Below are positions 15,312-23,853 of a DNA stretch of 46,443 nucleotides, piece after piece. Source of the DNA: an uncultured Polaribacter sp. (GTDB taxonomy: Bacteria > Bacteroidota > Bacteroidia > Flavobacteriales > Flavobacteriaceae); contig CAJXTJ010000006.1 of assembly GCA_913061165.1 (NCBI GenBank), positions 1 to 46,443 of the forward strand. Direction: 5' to 3'. The notes beneath the pieces were generated by a model that searched no databases, was not told the origin of the DNA, and was given only the letters and a program-made list of their open reading frames with translations. The translations under genes were made by a program, and so were the position numbers. The number at the start of each line of letters is the position of its first letter. Position 1 is the stretch's first letter.

Positions 15312-18300
15312 TTACATTTTTTCGATTAATATTCTACTTTTAATGGTATCAAATTCAATTTCTGTACCATTGCTTAAGGTATCTACAAAAACCAATTCCT
15401 TAGTTAATGTTTCACTCATAATATATTCTTTATTATCAGAAATAGACTTTTGTAAGTTTTCAAAATTTAAAATTGTTAACTTAATTTTATCTGTTACTTC
15501 TAAACCTGTATCTTTTCTTGCGTTTTGAATTCTGTTTACCAATTCTCTGGCAACTCCTTCTTTACGCAACTCTTCAGAAATAGTAACGTCTAAAGCCACT
15601 GTTAACGCTCCTTCATTTGCAACCAACCAACCTTCTATATCCTTAGATGATATTTCTACATCCGAGACATCCAAAATAATATTTTTCTCGTTAACCTCGA
15701 TAGAAATGTGTTTATCTTTCTCTATTTTGTTAATATCTTCTTGATTGAACTTTTGAATTTCAGCAGCTACAAGACGCATATCTTTTCCAAATTTAGGACC
15801 TAATGTTTTAAAATTAGGTTTAATTTGTTTAATTAAGATCTCTGATGCATCGTCTAAAATCTGAATTTCTTTTATATTTACTTCATTCTTAATTAGGTCT
15901 GCAACAGCTAAAATAGTCTCTTTTTGCGCTACACCGTCAACAGGAATCATTATTTTCTGAAGTGGTTGTCTTACTTTTATCTTCTCTTTTGCTCTTAAAG
16001 AAAGTACTAAAGAAGAGATGGTTTGTGCACTTTCCATTTTGTGTTCTAAGCTTTTATCAACAAAGCTTTCATTATACACAGGAAAATCAGATAAATGAAT
16101 ACTTTCTGAGGTTTCTTTCTTAGTTACAGCGTTTAAATCCTGGTACAATCGATCCATAAAAAACGGTGCAATTGGTGCGCCTAATTTTGCGATGGTATTC
16201 ATACAGGTATACAAGGTTTGATACGCAGAAATTTTATCTGTCTGGTAATCTCCTTTCCAGAAACGTCTTCTACTTAAACGCACATACCAGTTACTTACAT
16301 AATCTTGTGTAAAGTCTGATATTGCTCTTGCGGCTCTTGTAGGTTCGTATGCTTCGTAAAATTTATCTACTTTATTGATTAAAGTGTGTAATTCTGATAA
16401 AATCCAACGGTCTAATTCTGGTCTTTTTTCTAAAGGAATATCTGCTTCTTCATATGAAAAACCATCAATATTTGTGTATAAAGTAAAAAATGAATACGTG
16501 TTGTATAACGTTCCAAAAAACTTACGTTTCACCTCTTCAATTCCTTCTAAATCGAATTTTAAATTGTCCCATGGGTTTGCATTTGAAATCATATACCATC
16601 GGGTTGCATCTGCACCGTATGTAGCTAATGTTGTAAAAGGATCTGTTGCATTTCCAAGACGTTTAGACATTTTATGTCCATTTTTATCTAAAACCAAACC
16701 GTTAGAAACTACATTTTTATACGCTACAGAATCAAAAACCATCGTTGAAATTGCATGTAAGGTATAGAACCAACCTCTTGTTTGGTCTACTCCTTCTGCA
16801 ATAAAATCTGCTGGAAAAGATTCGTTTTCATCAATTTTCTGTTTATTTTCAAACGGATAATGCCACTGCGCATAAGGCATAGAACCAGAATCGAACCAAA
16901 CATCAATTAGATCGCTTTCACGTTTCATTGGCTGTCCCGAAGCAGAAACTAATACTATTTCATCTACAATATTCTTATGTAAATCTATTTTTGCATAGTT
17001 TTCTTCAGAATTATTTCCAATTTCAAAATCTTCAAAAATATCTTTTGCTAAAACGCCAGCTGCAACGGCCTTTGCCATCTCATTTTTTAATTCTTCAACA
17101 GAACCTATACAAATTTCTTCTTTACCATCTTCTGTTCTCCAGATTGGTAAGGGAATTCCCCAATAACGAGACCGCGATAAGTTCCAATCATTTGCATTTG
17201 CCAACCAGTTTCCAAAACGCCCAGTTCCTGTAGACTCTGGTTTCCAGTTAATGGTTTTGTTTAAACTGTGCATTCTATCTTTTATATCGGTTACTTTTAT
17301 AAACCAAGAATCTAACGGATAGTATAAAATTGGTTTATCGGTACGCCAACAATTCGGATAACTGTGCTTGTATTTTTCTACCTTAAAGGCTTTATTTTCT
17401 ATTTTTAATTTAATAGCTAGCTCAACATCAATCGATTTTTCTGGTGCTTCGCCATCTGCATAATATTCGTTCTTTACATATTTACCAGCAAATTCACCCA
17501 TTTCTGGTCTAAACTTTCCTTGTAAATTTACTAACGGAACTAAATTATCATTCTCATCTTTTACCAACATTGGCGGAATTTCTGGCACCGCTTGTTTTGC
17601 AACGATTGCATCATCTGCTCCAAAAGTTGGCGCTGTATGTACAATTCCGGTTCCGTCTTCTGTGGTGACAAAATCACCCAAAATTACTCTAAAAGCATCT
17701 TGTTTATTTTCAAATTCACAACCGTAATCTAAGATTTGTTCGTATTTAATGTCGACTAAGTCTTTCCCTACAAATTCTTTAACAACGTAAAAAGGAATCT
17801 TTTTATCACCAGAATTGTATGCGCTTAATGCTTCCAAAGTTTCCACTTCAAAATTATTTTTCCCTGCAAATTGCTTTCCAACTAATTTTTTAGCTAGAAT
17901 TACTTTTGTAGGTTCAAAGGTATATTGATTAAAGGTAGACACTAAAACATATTCTATTTTAGGGCCAACTGTTAATGCAGTATTACTTGGCAACGTCCAA
18001 GGAGTGGTGGTCCAAGCGATGAAATAAACCGTTCCTTCGTTTTGTAAAAAGCCTGGCAACGTATTTTGTACGGCCTTAAACTGTGCAACAACCGTAGTAT
18101 CTGTTACGTCTTGGTAAGTTCCTGGCTGATTTAATTCGTGAGAACTTAAACCTGTACCGGCTTTTGGCGAATATGGCTGAATGGTATAGCCTTTGTAAAT
18201 TAATTTTTTATTATAAATCTCTTTTAGCAACCACCAAACAGATTCCATATATTTTGGCTCATAGGTAATATATGGATCTTCCATATCTACCCAATAGCCC

Positions 18301-18719
18301 ATTTTCTCTGTTAAATCATTCCAAATGCCTGTATAACGCATTACTGCTGTTCTACAAGCAGCATTATAATCTTCTACAGAAATTTTCTTCCCAATGTCTT
18401 CTTTGGTAATACCTAGCTCTTTTTCTACGCCTAATTCTATAGGTAAACCATGCGTATCCCAACCAGCTTTTCGCTTTACTTGGTATCCTTTCATGGTTTT
18501 ATAACGTGGAAAAATATCTTTAATAGCGCGCGCTAAAACGTGGTGAACTCCTGGTAATCCGTTTGCAGAAGGAGGTCCTTCAAAGAAAACATAAGGCTCA
18601 GCGCCTTCTCGAGTAGTTACACTTTTTTCAAATATGTTATGCTCTTGCCAGTAATCTAGCATTTCTTCTGCTACTTTTGGTAAGTCAAGTCCTTTATATT
18701 CAGGGAATTTCGCGCTCAT
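15312..18719 (-). CDS. ileS: Isoleucyl-tRNA synthetase, IleRS2-like with GVHH signature
   Basis: IleRS charges tRNA-Ile with isoleucine. At 1135 residues it is longer than the E. coli enzyme and resembles the eukaryote-like (type 2) group. Visible features are the class I signature at residues 57-60, which reads GVHH rather than HxGH (GLPGVHHVLARAIKD); the CP1 editing domain with AWTTTPWTLPSN (about 235-246) and GTGIVHTAPTFGADD (about 357-370); the RYWGIPLPIW segment; the KMSKR loop at 683-687 (KMSKS variant); and a tRNA-anticodon-binding C-terminal region. Swapped GxHH signatures in IleRS2 enzymes have, as I recall, been linked to extreme mupirocin resistance. It heads the operon with the DksA-like gene; a likely -7 element (TAATTTCG) is at 18744-18751. 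Confidence 0.97.
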   Translation of the reverse strand: MSAKFPEYKGLDLPKVAEEMLDYWQEHNIFEKSVTTREGAEPYVFFEGPPSANGLPGVHHVLARAIKDIFPRYKTMKGYQVKRKAGWDTHGLPIELGVEKELGITKEDIGKKISVEDYNAACRTAVMRYTGIWNDLTEKMGYWVDMEDPYITYEPKYMESVWWLLKEIYNKKLIYKGYTIQPYSPKAGTGLSSHELNQPGTYQDVTDTTVVAQFKAVQNTLPGFLQNEGTVYFIAWTTTPWTLPSNTALTVGPKIEYVLVSTFNQYTFEPTKVILAKKLVGKQFAGKNNFEVETLEALSAYNSGDKKIPFYVVKEFVGKDLVDIKYEQILDYGCEFENKQDAFRVILGDFVTTEDGTGIVHTAPTFGADDAIVAKQAVPEIPPMLVKDENDNLVPLVNLQGKFRPEMGEFAGKYVKNEYYADGEAPEKSIDVELAIKLKIENKAFKVEKYKHSYPNCWRTDKPILYYPLDSWFIKVTDIKDRMHSLNKTINWKPESTGTGRFGNWLANANDWNLSRSRYWGIPLPIWRTEDGKEEICIGSVEELKNEMAKAVAAGVLAKDIFEDFEIGNNSEENYAKIDLHKNIVDEIVLVSASGQPMKRESDLIDVWFDSGSMPYAQWHYPFENKQKIDENESFPADFIAEGVDQTRGWFYTLHAISTMVFDSVAYKNVVSNGLVLDKNGHKMSKRLGNATDPFTTLATYGADATRWYMISNANPWDNLKFDLEGIEEVKRKFFGTLYNTYSFFTLYTNIDGFSYEEADIPLEKRPELDRWILSELHTLINKVDKFYEAYEPTRAARAISDFTQDYVSNWYVRLSRRRFWKGDYQTDKISAYQTLYTCMNTIAKLGAPIAPFFMDRLYQDLNAVTKKETSESIHLSDFPVYNESFVDKSLEHKMESAQTISSLVLSLRAKEKIKVRQPLQKIMIPVDGVAQKETILAVADLIKNEVNIKEIQILDDASEILIKQIKPNFKTLGPKFGKDMRLVAAEIQKFNQEDINKIEKDKHISIEVNEKNIILDVSDVEISSKDIEGWLVANEGALTVALDVTISEELRKEGVARELVNRIQNARKDTGLEVTDKIKLTILNFENLQKSISDNKEYIMSETLTKELVFVDTLSNGTEIEFDTIKSRILIEKM

Positions 18720-18965
18720 TATGTATTGTTTCTTATAAGAATGCGAAATTAATCAATTTTTTGAGTTTGATGGAGAAATTAGATAGCAAAGTTGCAGCGT
18801 CGTAAAGATATTGAAATTGTGCCTTTTACAAACGAACGCATTTAATCGGTGTTTCTTACCTTCTTCTTTAGTTCGAATCTAAAGCAATTAAAATAACAAA
18901 GAATAAGTTAGAAGCGCTACTTCTTGGCATAAAAGGAATAGGAAAACAAACTTTTTGAAATCAAT

Positions 18966-19724
18966 TTACATTCCTTTTTCTTTTTTTATTCTATCATATG
19001 CTTCTTGAATACTTTGAAATTTTTCATTAGCACCTTTTAAATGTTCTTTACCTAAACCTACTAATTTATCTGGGTGGTATTTCTTAACCATTTTTCGATA
19101 CGCCTTCTTTACTTCAGTGGTAGAAGCCTCTTTTGTAATCTCTAAAATTTTATATGCATTGTCAGATGCATCATAAAACATGGCTTTTATAGAGGTGTAA
19201 TCTCTGTCATTTATATACAGATACCCTGCAATTTTTCTTATTTCTTCCACTTCACTCTCGGTAACAAAACCATCTGCTTTTGCAATACCAAATAAGAAAT
19301 GAAGCAATTGTAAACGAGAAGCATGTGGCATATGACTTCTTATTTGCATACAAACTTGCCTTGCAGAAATCTCTTTTTTAACAATCCCTTTAAAAAGCTT
19401 AAAAGCACTGTTTGCTCTTTCTTTACCATACATTCCTGTAAATTGTGCTCTCACAAAATCCAATTCTTTCGGGTCTATTCTGCCATCTGCCTTAATAACA
19501 ATAGAGGCTAACACCAATAAACTCATTTCAAAATCTCCAGATTGTGTATCTGCACCTCCTCTGCTGTTTCCAGCTCTTTGCTGGTACGCTCTTTGTTCTT
19601 CTGTTAAATCTGCTTCAGAAAAACCACCTACAAAACTACCAATAGCAAACCCCAACGCAGCACCAATTGGGCCACCAAAAGTAAAACCTAAACCTGCTCC
19701 TAACCATTTTGTAAAATTTCCCAT
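18966..19724 (-). CDS. DjlA-like co-chaperone: TerB plus DnaJ domain
   Basis: A 252-residue protein with a Gly-rich hydrophobic N-terminus (GLGFTFGGPIGAALGFAIGSFVGG), a central all-helical TerB domain (residues about 65-170, LASIVIKADGRIDPKELDFV and FGIAKADGFVTESEVEEIRKIA) and a C-terminal J domain (about 190-252) with the HPD motif (KKYHPDKLVGLG) needed to stimulate DnaK ATPase. This is the DjlA arrangement, a membrane-associated Hsp70 co-chaperone. The gene is a single unit; the 245 bp between it and ileS holds nothing I can identify. Confidence 0.9.
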   Translation of the reverse strand: MGNFTKWLGAGLGFTFGGPIGAALGFAIGSFVGGFSEADLTEEQRAYQQRAGNSRGGADTQSGDFEMSLLVLASIVIKADGRIDPKELDFVRAQFTGMYGKERANSAFKLFKGIVKKEISARQVCMQIRSHMPHASRLQLLHFLFGIAKADGFVTESEVEEIRKIAGYLYINDRDYTSIKAMFYDASDNAYKILEITKEASTTEVKKAYRKMVKKYHPDKLVGLGKEHLKGANEKFQSIQEAYDRIKKEKGM

Positions 19725-19829
19725 AATTATGTTTTATATTTTTCAAAGATATGAAAAGCAGTATTTTTAAGACTATTTTAAAAGCATCAATTTTATTGAT
19801 ATTTGCATTACAACAACAATGCCTTTAAA

Positions 19830-19861
19830 TTTGAATTTTGCTGAACTTATGTATATCTTTG
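19830..19861 (+). promoter_or_regulatory. Promoter of the bacilliredoxin gene
   Basis: A -33 TTTG (19830-19833) and a perfect -7 TATCTTTG (19854-19861) are separated by 20 nt, close to the Bacteroidetes consensus. Because it lies inside the longer ORF that starts at 19838, it rules that start out. Confidence 0.7.
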
Positions 19862-19882
19862 CCTTTTAAAATTATAACAATT

Positions 19883-20293
19883 ATGTATCCAGAAGAATTA
19901 GTAAAACCAATGCGCGAAGAATTAACCAACGCAGGTTTTGAAGCATTATATACAAGTAAAGACGTTGAGAACGCAATGTCTAAAGAAGGAACAACATTAG
20001 TAATGGTAAACTCAGTTTGCGGTTGCGCAGCTGGTACTGCAAGACCAGGAGCAATTGCTTCTTTAGGTGCAGAAAAAACACCTACTAACTTAACTACTGT
20101 TTTTGCAGGTGTAGAAAAAGAATCTACACAAAAAGCAAGAGAGTTTATGATTCCTTTTCCAGCATCTTCACCAGCAATTGCATTGTTTAAAGATGGTAAC
20201 TTGGTACACATGTTAGAACGCCACCATATAGAAGGTAGATCTGCACAAATGATTGCTCAGAATTTAGCGCAAGCTTATGATGAGTTTTGCTAG
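19883..20293 (+). CDS. Bacilliredoxin (BrxA/BrxB, YphP/YqiW family)
   Basis: A 136-residue thioredoxin-fold protein with the family's CGC active site (VNSVCGCAAGTARPG). In Firmicutes, bacilliredoxins remove bacillithiol from S-bacillithiolated proteins; Flavobacteriaceae also use this family, implying a bacillithiol-type or general disulfide-reductase role. Other family marks are MYPEELVKPMREELTNAGF at the N-terminus and FPASSPAIALFKDGNLVHMLERHHIEG. The true start is the ATG at 19883, because the upstream TTG at 19838 lies within the promoter. A terminator follows at 20317. Confidence 0.93.
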   Translation: MYPEELVKPMREELTNAGFEALYTSKDVENAMSKEGTTLVMVNSVCGCAAGTARPGAIASLGAEKTPTNLTTVFAGVEKESTQKAREFMIPFPASSPAIALFKDGNLVHMLERHHIEGRSAQMIAQNLAQAYDEFC

Positions 20294-20316
20294 TATCATT
20301 TTAAATAAAGACTTTT

Positions 20317-20350
20317 AAAAAAATCCACTCTAATTAGAGTGGATTTTTTT
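20317..20350 (+). terminator. Terminator after the bacilliredoxin gene
   Basis: The long stem aaaaaaatccactct / agagtggattttttt with a small loop ends in a T run. Confidence 0.9.
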
Positions 20351-20419
20351 ATTTTTACAAAACCACCTGAACATTAGTATCCTAATAGTTCGCAATATGT
20401 GGTTTGCAATCATAAAATA

Positions 20420-21079
20420 ATGGACAAAGAGAAAATTATTACGGCTACCATTGCCTTTGTGAAAAAGGAATTAAAAAATGCCGAAGGAGGGCATGATTGG
20501 TTTCACATAGAACGCGTATTTAAAAACGCACTTTTAATATCTAAAGATGAAAAAGTTGATACCTTTGTAGTTTCTCTAGCTGCACTTTTACATGATATAG
20601 CAGATCCTAAATTTTATAATGGTGATGAAACTATTGGACCGAGAATAGCTTCTGAATTTCTTACAAACCAAAATGTAAGCAAAGAAATCATTCAGCATGT
20701 TGTAAACATAATACAGCATATTTCTTATAAAAATTCTTTTGATAAAGAAATGAAAACATTTACTTCTAAAGAACTAGAAGTTGTGCAAGACGCAGACCGG
20801 TTAGATGCTATTGGTGCTATTGGCATTTCCCGTTGTTTTAACTATGGGGGCTTTAAAAACAGGGCGTTGTACGATCCTGAAATTATTCCAGATTTAAACA
20901 TGACAAAAGAGCAATATAAGAATTCTGATGCGCCAACGCTTAATCATTTTTATGAAAAACTACTCTTATTAAAAGACCAAATGAACACCGCTTCTGGAAA
21001 AAAAATTGCTGCAGAAAGGCACCAGTATATGGAGGAATTTCTAAAACAGTTTTATGATGAATGGGATGGTTTAAAGTAG
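20420..21079 (+). CDS. HD-domain phosphohydrolase
   Basis: A 219-residue metal-dependent phosphohydrolase of the HD superfamily. Metal ligands are visible as H in GGHDWFHIERV, the HD pair in LAALLHDIADPKF, and the later Asp in VQDADRLDAIGAIGI. It resembles the E. coli YedJ group of uncharacterised HD hydrolases, which act on nucleotides or other phosphate esters. I choose the ATG at 20420 (MDKEKIITATIAF) over the TTG-type start at 20399, since the shorter N-terminus fits the family. It converges with a 62-residue minus-strand gene one base past its stop. Confidence 0.88.
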   Translation: MDKEKIITATIAFVKKELKNAEGGHDWFHIERVFKNALLISKDEKVDTFVVSLAALLHDIADPKFYNGDETIGPRIASEFLTNQNVSKEIIQHVVNIIQHISYKNSFDKEMKTFTSKELEVVQDADRLDAIGAIGISRCFNYGGFKNRALYDPEIIPDLNMTKEQYKNSDAPTLNHFYEKLLLLKDQMNTASGKKIAAERHQYMEEFLKQFYDEWDGLK

Positions 21080-21080
21080 T

Positions 21081-21269
21081 TTAATTTTCCTTTGCTGCCT
21101 CTAAAGCAGTAATTTTATATTCTAACACCGCAAGTTCTTCTGCCTTTTCTATGATTTCTTCTACCGTTAAATTCGAATTAGAATTTATAAAATTTAAAGT
21201 TTCTAAACTTTTAAAAGTATAATAACTTAGTGTTTCTTCAATTTTATCTTTGCTGGTTTTCATTTTCAT
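21081..21269 (-). CDS. Small protein of unknown function
   Basis: A 62-residue, acidic, mostly helical protein (KIEETLSYYTFKSLETLNFI, VEEIIEKAEELAVLEYKITALEAAKEN) with coiled-coil character and no signal peptide. I do not recognise the family. It lies 12 bp downstream of the AraC regulator on the same strand and is probably co-transcribed with it. Its codon use is like its neighbours', which favours a real gene over a chance ORF. Confidence 0.55.
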   Translation of the reverse strand: MKMKTSKDKIEETLSYYTFKSLETLNFINSNSNLTVEEIIEKAEELAVLEYKITALEAAKEN

Positions 21270-21281
21270 AAAAATTTTTAT

Positions 21282-22151
21282 TTACTGTACAAGTTTTAAT
21301 ATTTGACTTCTATATTTTGAGGCAGATTTACCTGTAAACTCTTTAAATAATTTATTAAAATGAGAAAAATTATTAAAACCACACTCAAAACAAATATCTG
21401 TAATACTCATATTACTTTCGGATAGCAATTTTGTAGCATGCACAACTCTGTACTCATTTACTAATTTAGTAAATGTCTTTGAAGTTGTTTTTTTAAAAAA
21501 CCGGCAAAAGGCAGGCACCGTCATACTAACCAACCCTGCAATTTCATCTAAACTTATATGCTGGTTAAAATTCTCATTTATATGTTTAAATATGATATCT
21601 ATTTTACTACTATCTTGTGGCTGCGTTTCAAAAGCAAAACCATCTGCATTTAAAATTGTATAATCATCTGTTTGCGCTAATTCTCTTAAAATATCTAAGA
21701 AAGAAATAATTCTATGAGGGCCTTCTAAATCTACTAACTCTTCAATTTTAGCGCCAATTCTCTTCTTTATTTCAATATTAAATCGAATTCCTTTTTTTGC
21801 ACGCTCAAAAAGCTGAGCAATAGCAACCATCTCTGGAATTTTAAAAAAATCTTCTCCTAAAAACTCTGGTTTAAACTGTATTAATGTTTCAGAACCATTG
21901 GTTGTTAAACGATCCATAAAACCTAAATGTGGCAAATTAGACCCAATTAATACCAATTGGCTATTGTTAAAATAACTTATATGATTTCCAATATGTCTTT
22001 TTCCTTTTCCTTTATTTACATATACAATTTCTATTTCTGGATGAAAATGCCAAAAAGCTTTATTAGTCTTCAAAAATTGCACGTGCTTTTTTACTAATAA
22101 CGAACTACCAAAACTTGGTGTAATTTTTTCTAATGTTGGTTTTATATTCAA
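21282..22151 (-). CDS. AraC-family transcriptional regulator with cupin sensor
   Basis: A 289-residue activator. The N-terminal half is a cupin (residues about 25-110: HFHPEIEIVYVNKGKGKRHIGNHISYF, LIGSNLPHLGF) that would sense a small molecule. The C-terminal third holds the two helix-turn-helix motifs of AraC (ISLDEIAGLVSMTVPAFCRFFKK and SITDICFECGFNNFSHFNKLFKEFTGKSASKYR). Translation starts at a TTG (22151-22149); no ATG or GTG is in frame upstream, and the -7 element at 22169-22176 leaves only a short leader. The gene is divergent from a secreted-protein gene, and a 21-bp-spaced direct repeat between them looks like its operator. Confidence 0.92.
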   Translation of the reverse strand: MNIKPTLEKITPSFGSSLLVKKHVQFLKTNKAFWHFHPEIEIVYVNKGKGKRHIGNHISYFNNSQLVLIGSNLPHLGFMDRLTTNGSETLIQFKPEFLGEDFFKIPEMVAIAQLFERAKKGIRFNIEIKKRIGAKIEELVDLEGPHRIISFLDILRELAQTDDYTILNADGFAFETQPQDSSKIDIIFKHINENFNQHISLDEIAGLVSMTVPAFCRFFKKTTSKTFTKLVNEYRVVHATKLLSESNMSITDICFECGFNNFSHFNKLFKEFTGKSASKYRSQILKLVQ

Positions 22152-22168
22152 TGGGTACTCATTTAATA

Positions 22169-22176
22169 CAAAATTA
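22169..22176 (-). promoter_or_regulatory. -7 element of the AraC-family gene
   Basis: TAATTTTG on the minus strand matches TAnnTTTG exactly, 17 nt before the TTG start. Confidence 0.65.
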
Positions 22177-22205
22177 CAATACTTAAAAGTAATATGTTAT
22201 ATAAA

Positions 22206-22237
22206 ATTAACTTAATTGTATACCATATTAACTTAAT
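22206..22237. promoter_or_regulatory. Candidate AraC-type operator: 21-bp-spaced direct repeat
   Basis: ATTAACTTAAT occurs at 22206-22216 and again, identically, at 22227-22237, an exact 21-bp spacing. That is the spacing of paired half-sites bound by an AraC-family dimer on one face of DNA. The proximal copy is 30 nt upstream of the regulator's own -7 element, and the pair is about 80-110 bp from that of the divergent gene. Confidence 0.55.
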
Positions 22238-22317
22238 GCTTATATAATATTGAGTATAGTGACAATATAGAACACAAAATCGTCAATTTAGATGTTTTCT
22301 AAGTTCTAAATCTGCCC

Positions 22318-22325
22318 TAATTTTG
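22318..22325 (+). promoter_or_regulatory. -7 element of the secreted-protein gene
   Basis: TAATTTTG is a perfect -7 match, 29 nt before the ATG at 22355. Confidence 0.65.
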
Positions 22326-22354
22326 TAGTGTTCATTATACTTAAATAAAAAAAT

Positions 22355-22936
22355 ATGAAAACAACACTTAAAAAGCACTTGGTAGCAGTTACACTATTAT
22401 TATCATTAGTAAGTTACGCAACAGATAAAAACATTTCTACAACTATAGACGGGAAAAAAGTTAAAGTTGAATTTACAGCTGTAAGAAAAGGACAAATTTT
22501 ATCTATAAAAAACGAAAATAATACTGTAATGTATACCAACATTATTGAAATGGCTGGAAATTATGCCAGAACATTTGATTTAACTGGTTTAGAAAACGGT
22601 ATGTATACAGCAGAATTAGAAAAGGATTTTGAAACAATTATAAAGCCATTTTTAGTAGAAAACGGACTCGTTACTTTTACACCTGAAGAAAATAAAACAA
22701 TTTTTAAGCCCGTTATTAGAATTCAAGATAATTTACTACTTATTTCTAAAATATCTTTAGAAAACCAGCCTGTAAAAATAACTTTATACTATCAAGGTGA
22801 TATCATTTATACTGAAAATGCTAAAGGTGCTAAAATTTTAAATAGAGCCCTTAGATTGTTAAAAAACAAAAAAGGAAATTATACAGTAGCTATAAAGGCT
22901 AACAACAAAAATTACAGTAAAAGTTTTAAAATATAA
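22355..22936 (+). CDS. Secreted protein of unknown function, two beta-sandwich-like repeats
   Basis: A 193-residue protein with signal peptide MKTTLKKHLVAVTLLLSLVSYA. The mature region has two similar halves, each ending in a GxYTxxxK strand (LTGLENGMYTAELEKDFETIIKPFLV and LLKNKKGNYTVAIKANNKNYSKSFKI), which suggests two small Ig-like or DUF3244-type sandwiches. The last segment resembles a type 9 secretion sorting domain, but the match is loose. It is divergent from the AraC-family regulator and is the obvious candidate target of it. Function is unknown. Confidence 0.7.
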   Translation: MKTTLKKHLVAVTLLLSLVSYATDKNISTTIDGKKVKVEFTAVRKGQILSIKNENNTVMYTNIIEMAGNYARTFDLTGLENGMYTAELEKDFETIIKPFLVENGLVTFTPEENKTIFKPVIRIQDNLLLISKISLENQPVKITLYYQGDIIYTENAKGAKILNRALRLLKNKKGNYTVAIKANNKNYSKSFKI

Positions 22937-22982
22937 ATAATTTAGTTAATTGTTCATTAAGCTAATGCTAAAGTTTAGTGGT

Positions 22983-23012
22983 AAAGCGAGTCTTAATTGG
23001 CTCGCTTTTTTT
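22983..23012. terminator. Terminator between convergent genes
   Basis: The stem aaagcgag / ctcgcttt (extendable inward by two pairs) is followed by a T run. It ends the secreted-protein gene and lies next to the 3' end of the enoyl-CoA hydratase gene. Confidence 0.8.
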
Positions 23013-23015
23013 ATT

Positions 23016-23798
23016 TTAATTCCCAGAGAAATCAGGTTTTCTTTTTTCAAGAAAAGCGGTAGTTCCTTCTCTAAAATCTTCCGTTCCGAAACATTCTCCG
23101 AAAGCATTAATTTCTGCATCAAAACCGTTTACACCATCCTCGAAATTTGCATTTATAGCAACAATTGCAGCAGAAATTGCTACCGAAGAGTTTCTTAATA
23201 TTTTACTTGCAATTTTTTCTACCAATGGTATTAACTCTTCTTGTGTTGTTACATGGTTTACCAATCCGAAGGCTTTGGCATCTTCTGCAGAAATCATTCC
23301 GGCAGTCATAATCATTTCCATTGCTTTTCCTTTACCCACCAACTGCGGCAAACGCTGTGTACCACCGTAGCCCGGAATTACCCCAAGCGAAACTTCTGGC
23401 AAACCCATTTTTGCATTGTCTGATGCAATTCTAAAATGACAAGCCATTGCCAATTCTAAACCGCCACCTAATGCAAAACCATTGATTGCAGCAATTACAG
23501 GTGTAGCTAAATTTTCAATAAAATTAAATAATATTTCTTGGCCTTCTCTCGCTAAAGTAGCACCTTCATCACTAGTAAAATGTGCAAATTCAGAGATGTC
23601 TGCTCCTGCAACAAATGCCTTTTCTCCACTACCTGTAAGTATAATTACTTTTATATTTAAGTCGCTTTCTAAAGCATCAAATGCTTTGTGTAGCTCATAT
23701 ATAGTTGCCTTGTTTAAGGCATTTAATTTTTTTGGTCTGTTGATTGTTATTTGTGCTAAAGCAGCTGTCTTTTGAACTAAAATATTTTCGAAAATCAT
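23016..23798 (-). CDS. Enoyl-CoA hydratase/isomerase (crotonase family)
   Basis: A 260-residue crotonase, the normal length. The oxyanion-hole and catalytic segments are present: EKAFVAGADISEF, NGFALGGGLELAMACHFRIAS with the first catalytic Glu position, and GLPEVSLGVIPGYGGTQRLPQLVG with the second region. It would hydrate 2-enoyl-CoA to 3-hydroxyacyl-CoA in fatty-acid or amino-acid breakdown, and is closest in feel to short-chain 3-hydroxybutyryl-CoA dehydratases. The substrate chain length is not readable. It is 55 bp downstream of the histidine kinase gene on the same strand. Confidence 0.92.
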   Translation of the reverse strand: MIFENILVQKTAALAQITINRPKKLNALNKATIYELHKAFDALESDLNIKVIILTGSGEKAFVAGADISEFAHFTSDEGATLAREGQEILFNFIENLATPVIAAINGFALGGGLELAMACHFRIASDNAKMGLPEVSLGVIPGYGGTQRLPQLVGKGKAMEMIMTAGMISAEDAKAFGLVNHVTTQEELIPLVEKIASKILRNSSVAISAAIVAINANFEDGVNGFDAEINAFGECFGTEDFREGTTAFLEKRKPDFSGN

Positions 23799-23853
23799 TT
23801 TGTTATCTATTTAAAATGGGTGTTAAAACTATAAATTCTACTTTAAATTAATT

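Noticed and set aside
18868-18890. tRNA T-arm-like hairpin (TTTAG-TTCGAAT-CTAAA)
   Set aside because: The T-loop looks right, but no matching acceptor, D or anticodon arms could be found upstream, so it is not a tRNA.
11581-19724. Prophage, IS element or CRISPR signals
   Set aside because: No transposase, integrase, inverted-repeat-bounded element or regular spacer array was seen here or elsewhere in the window.
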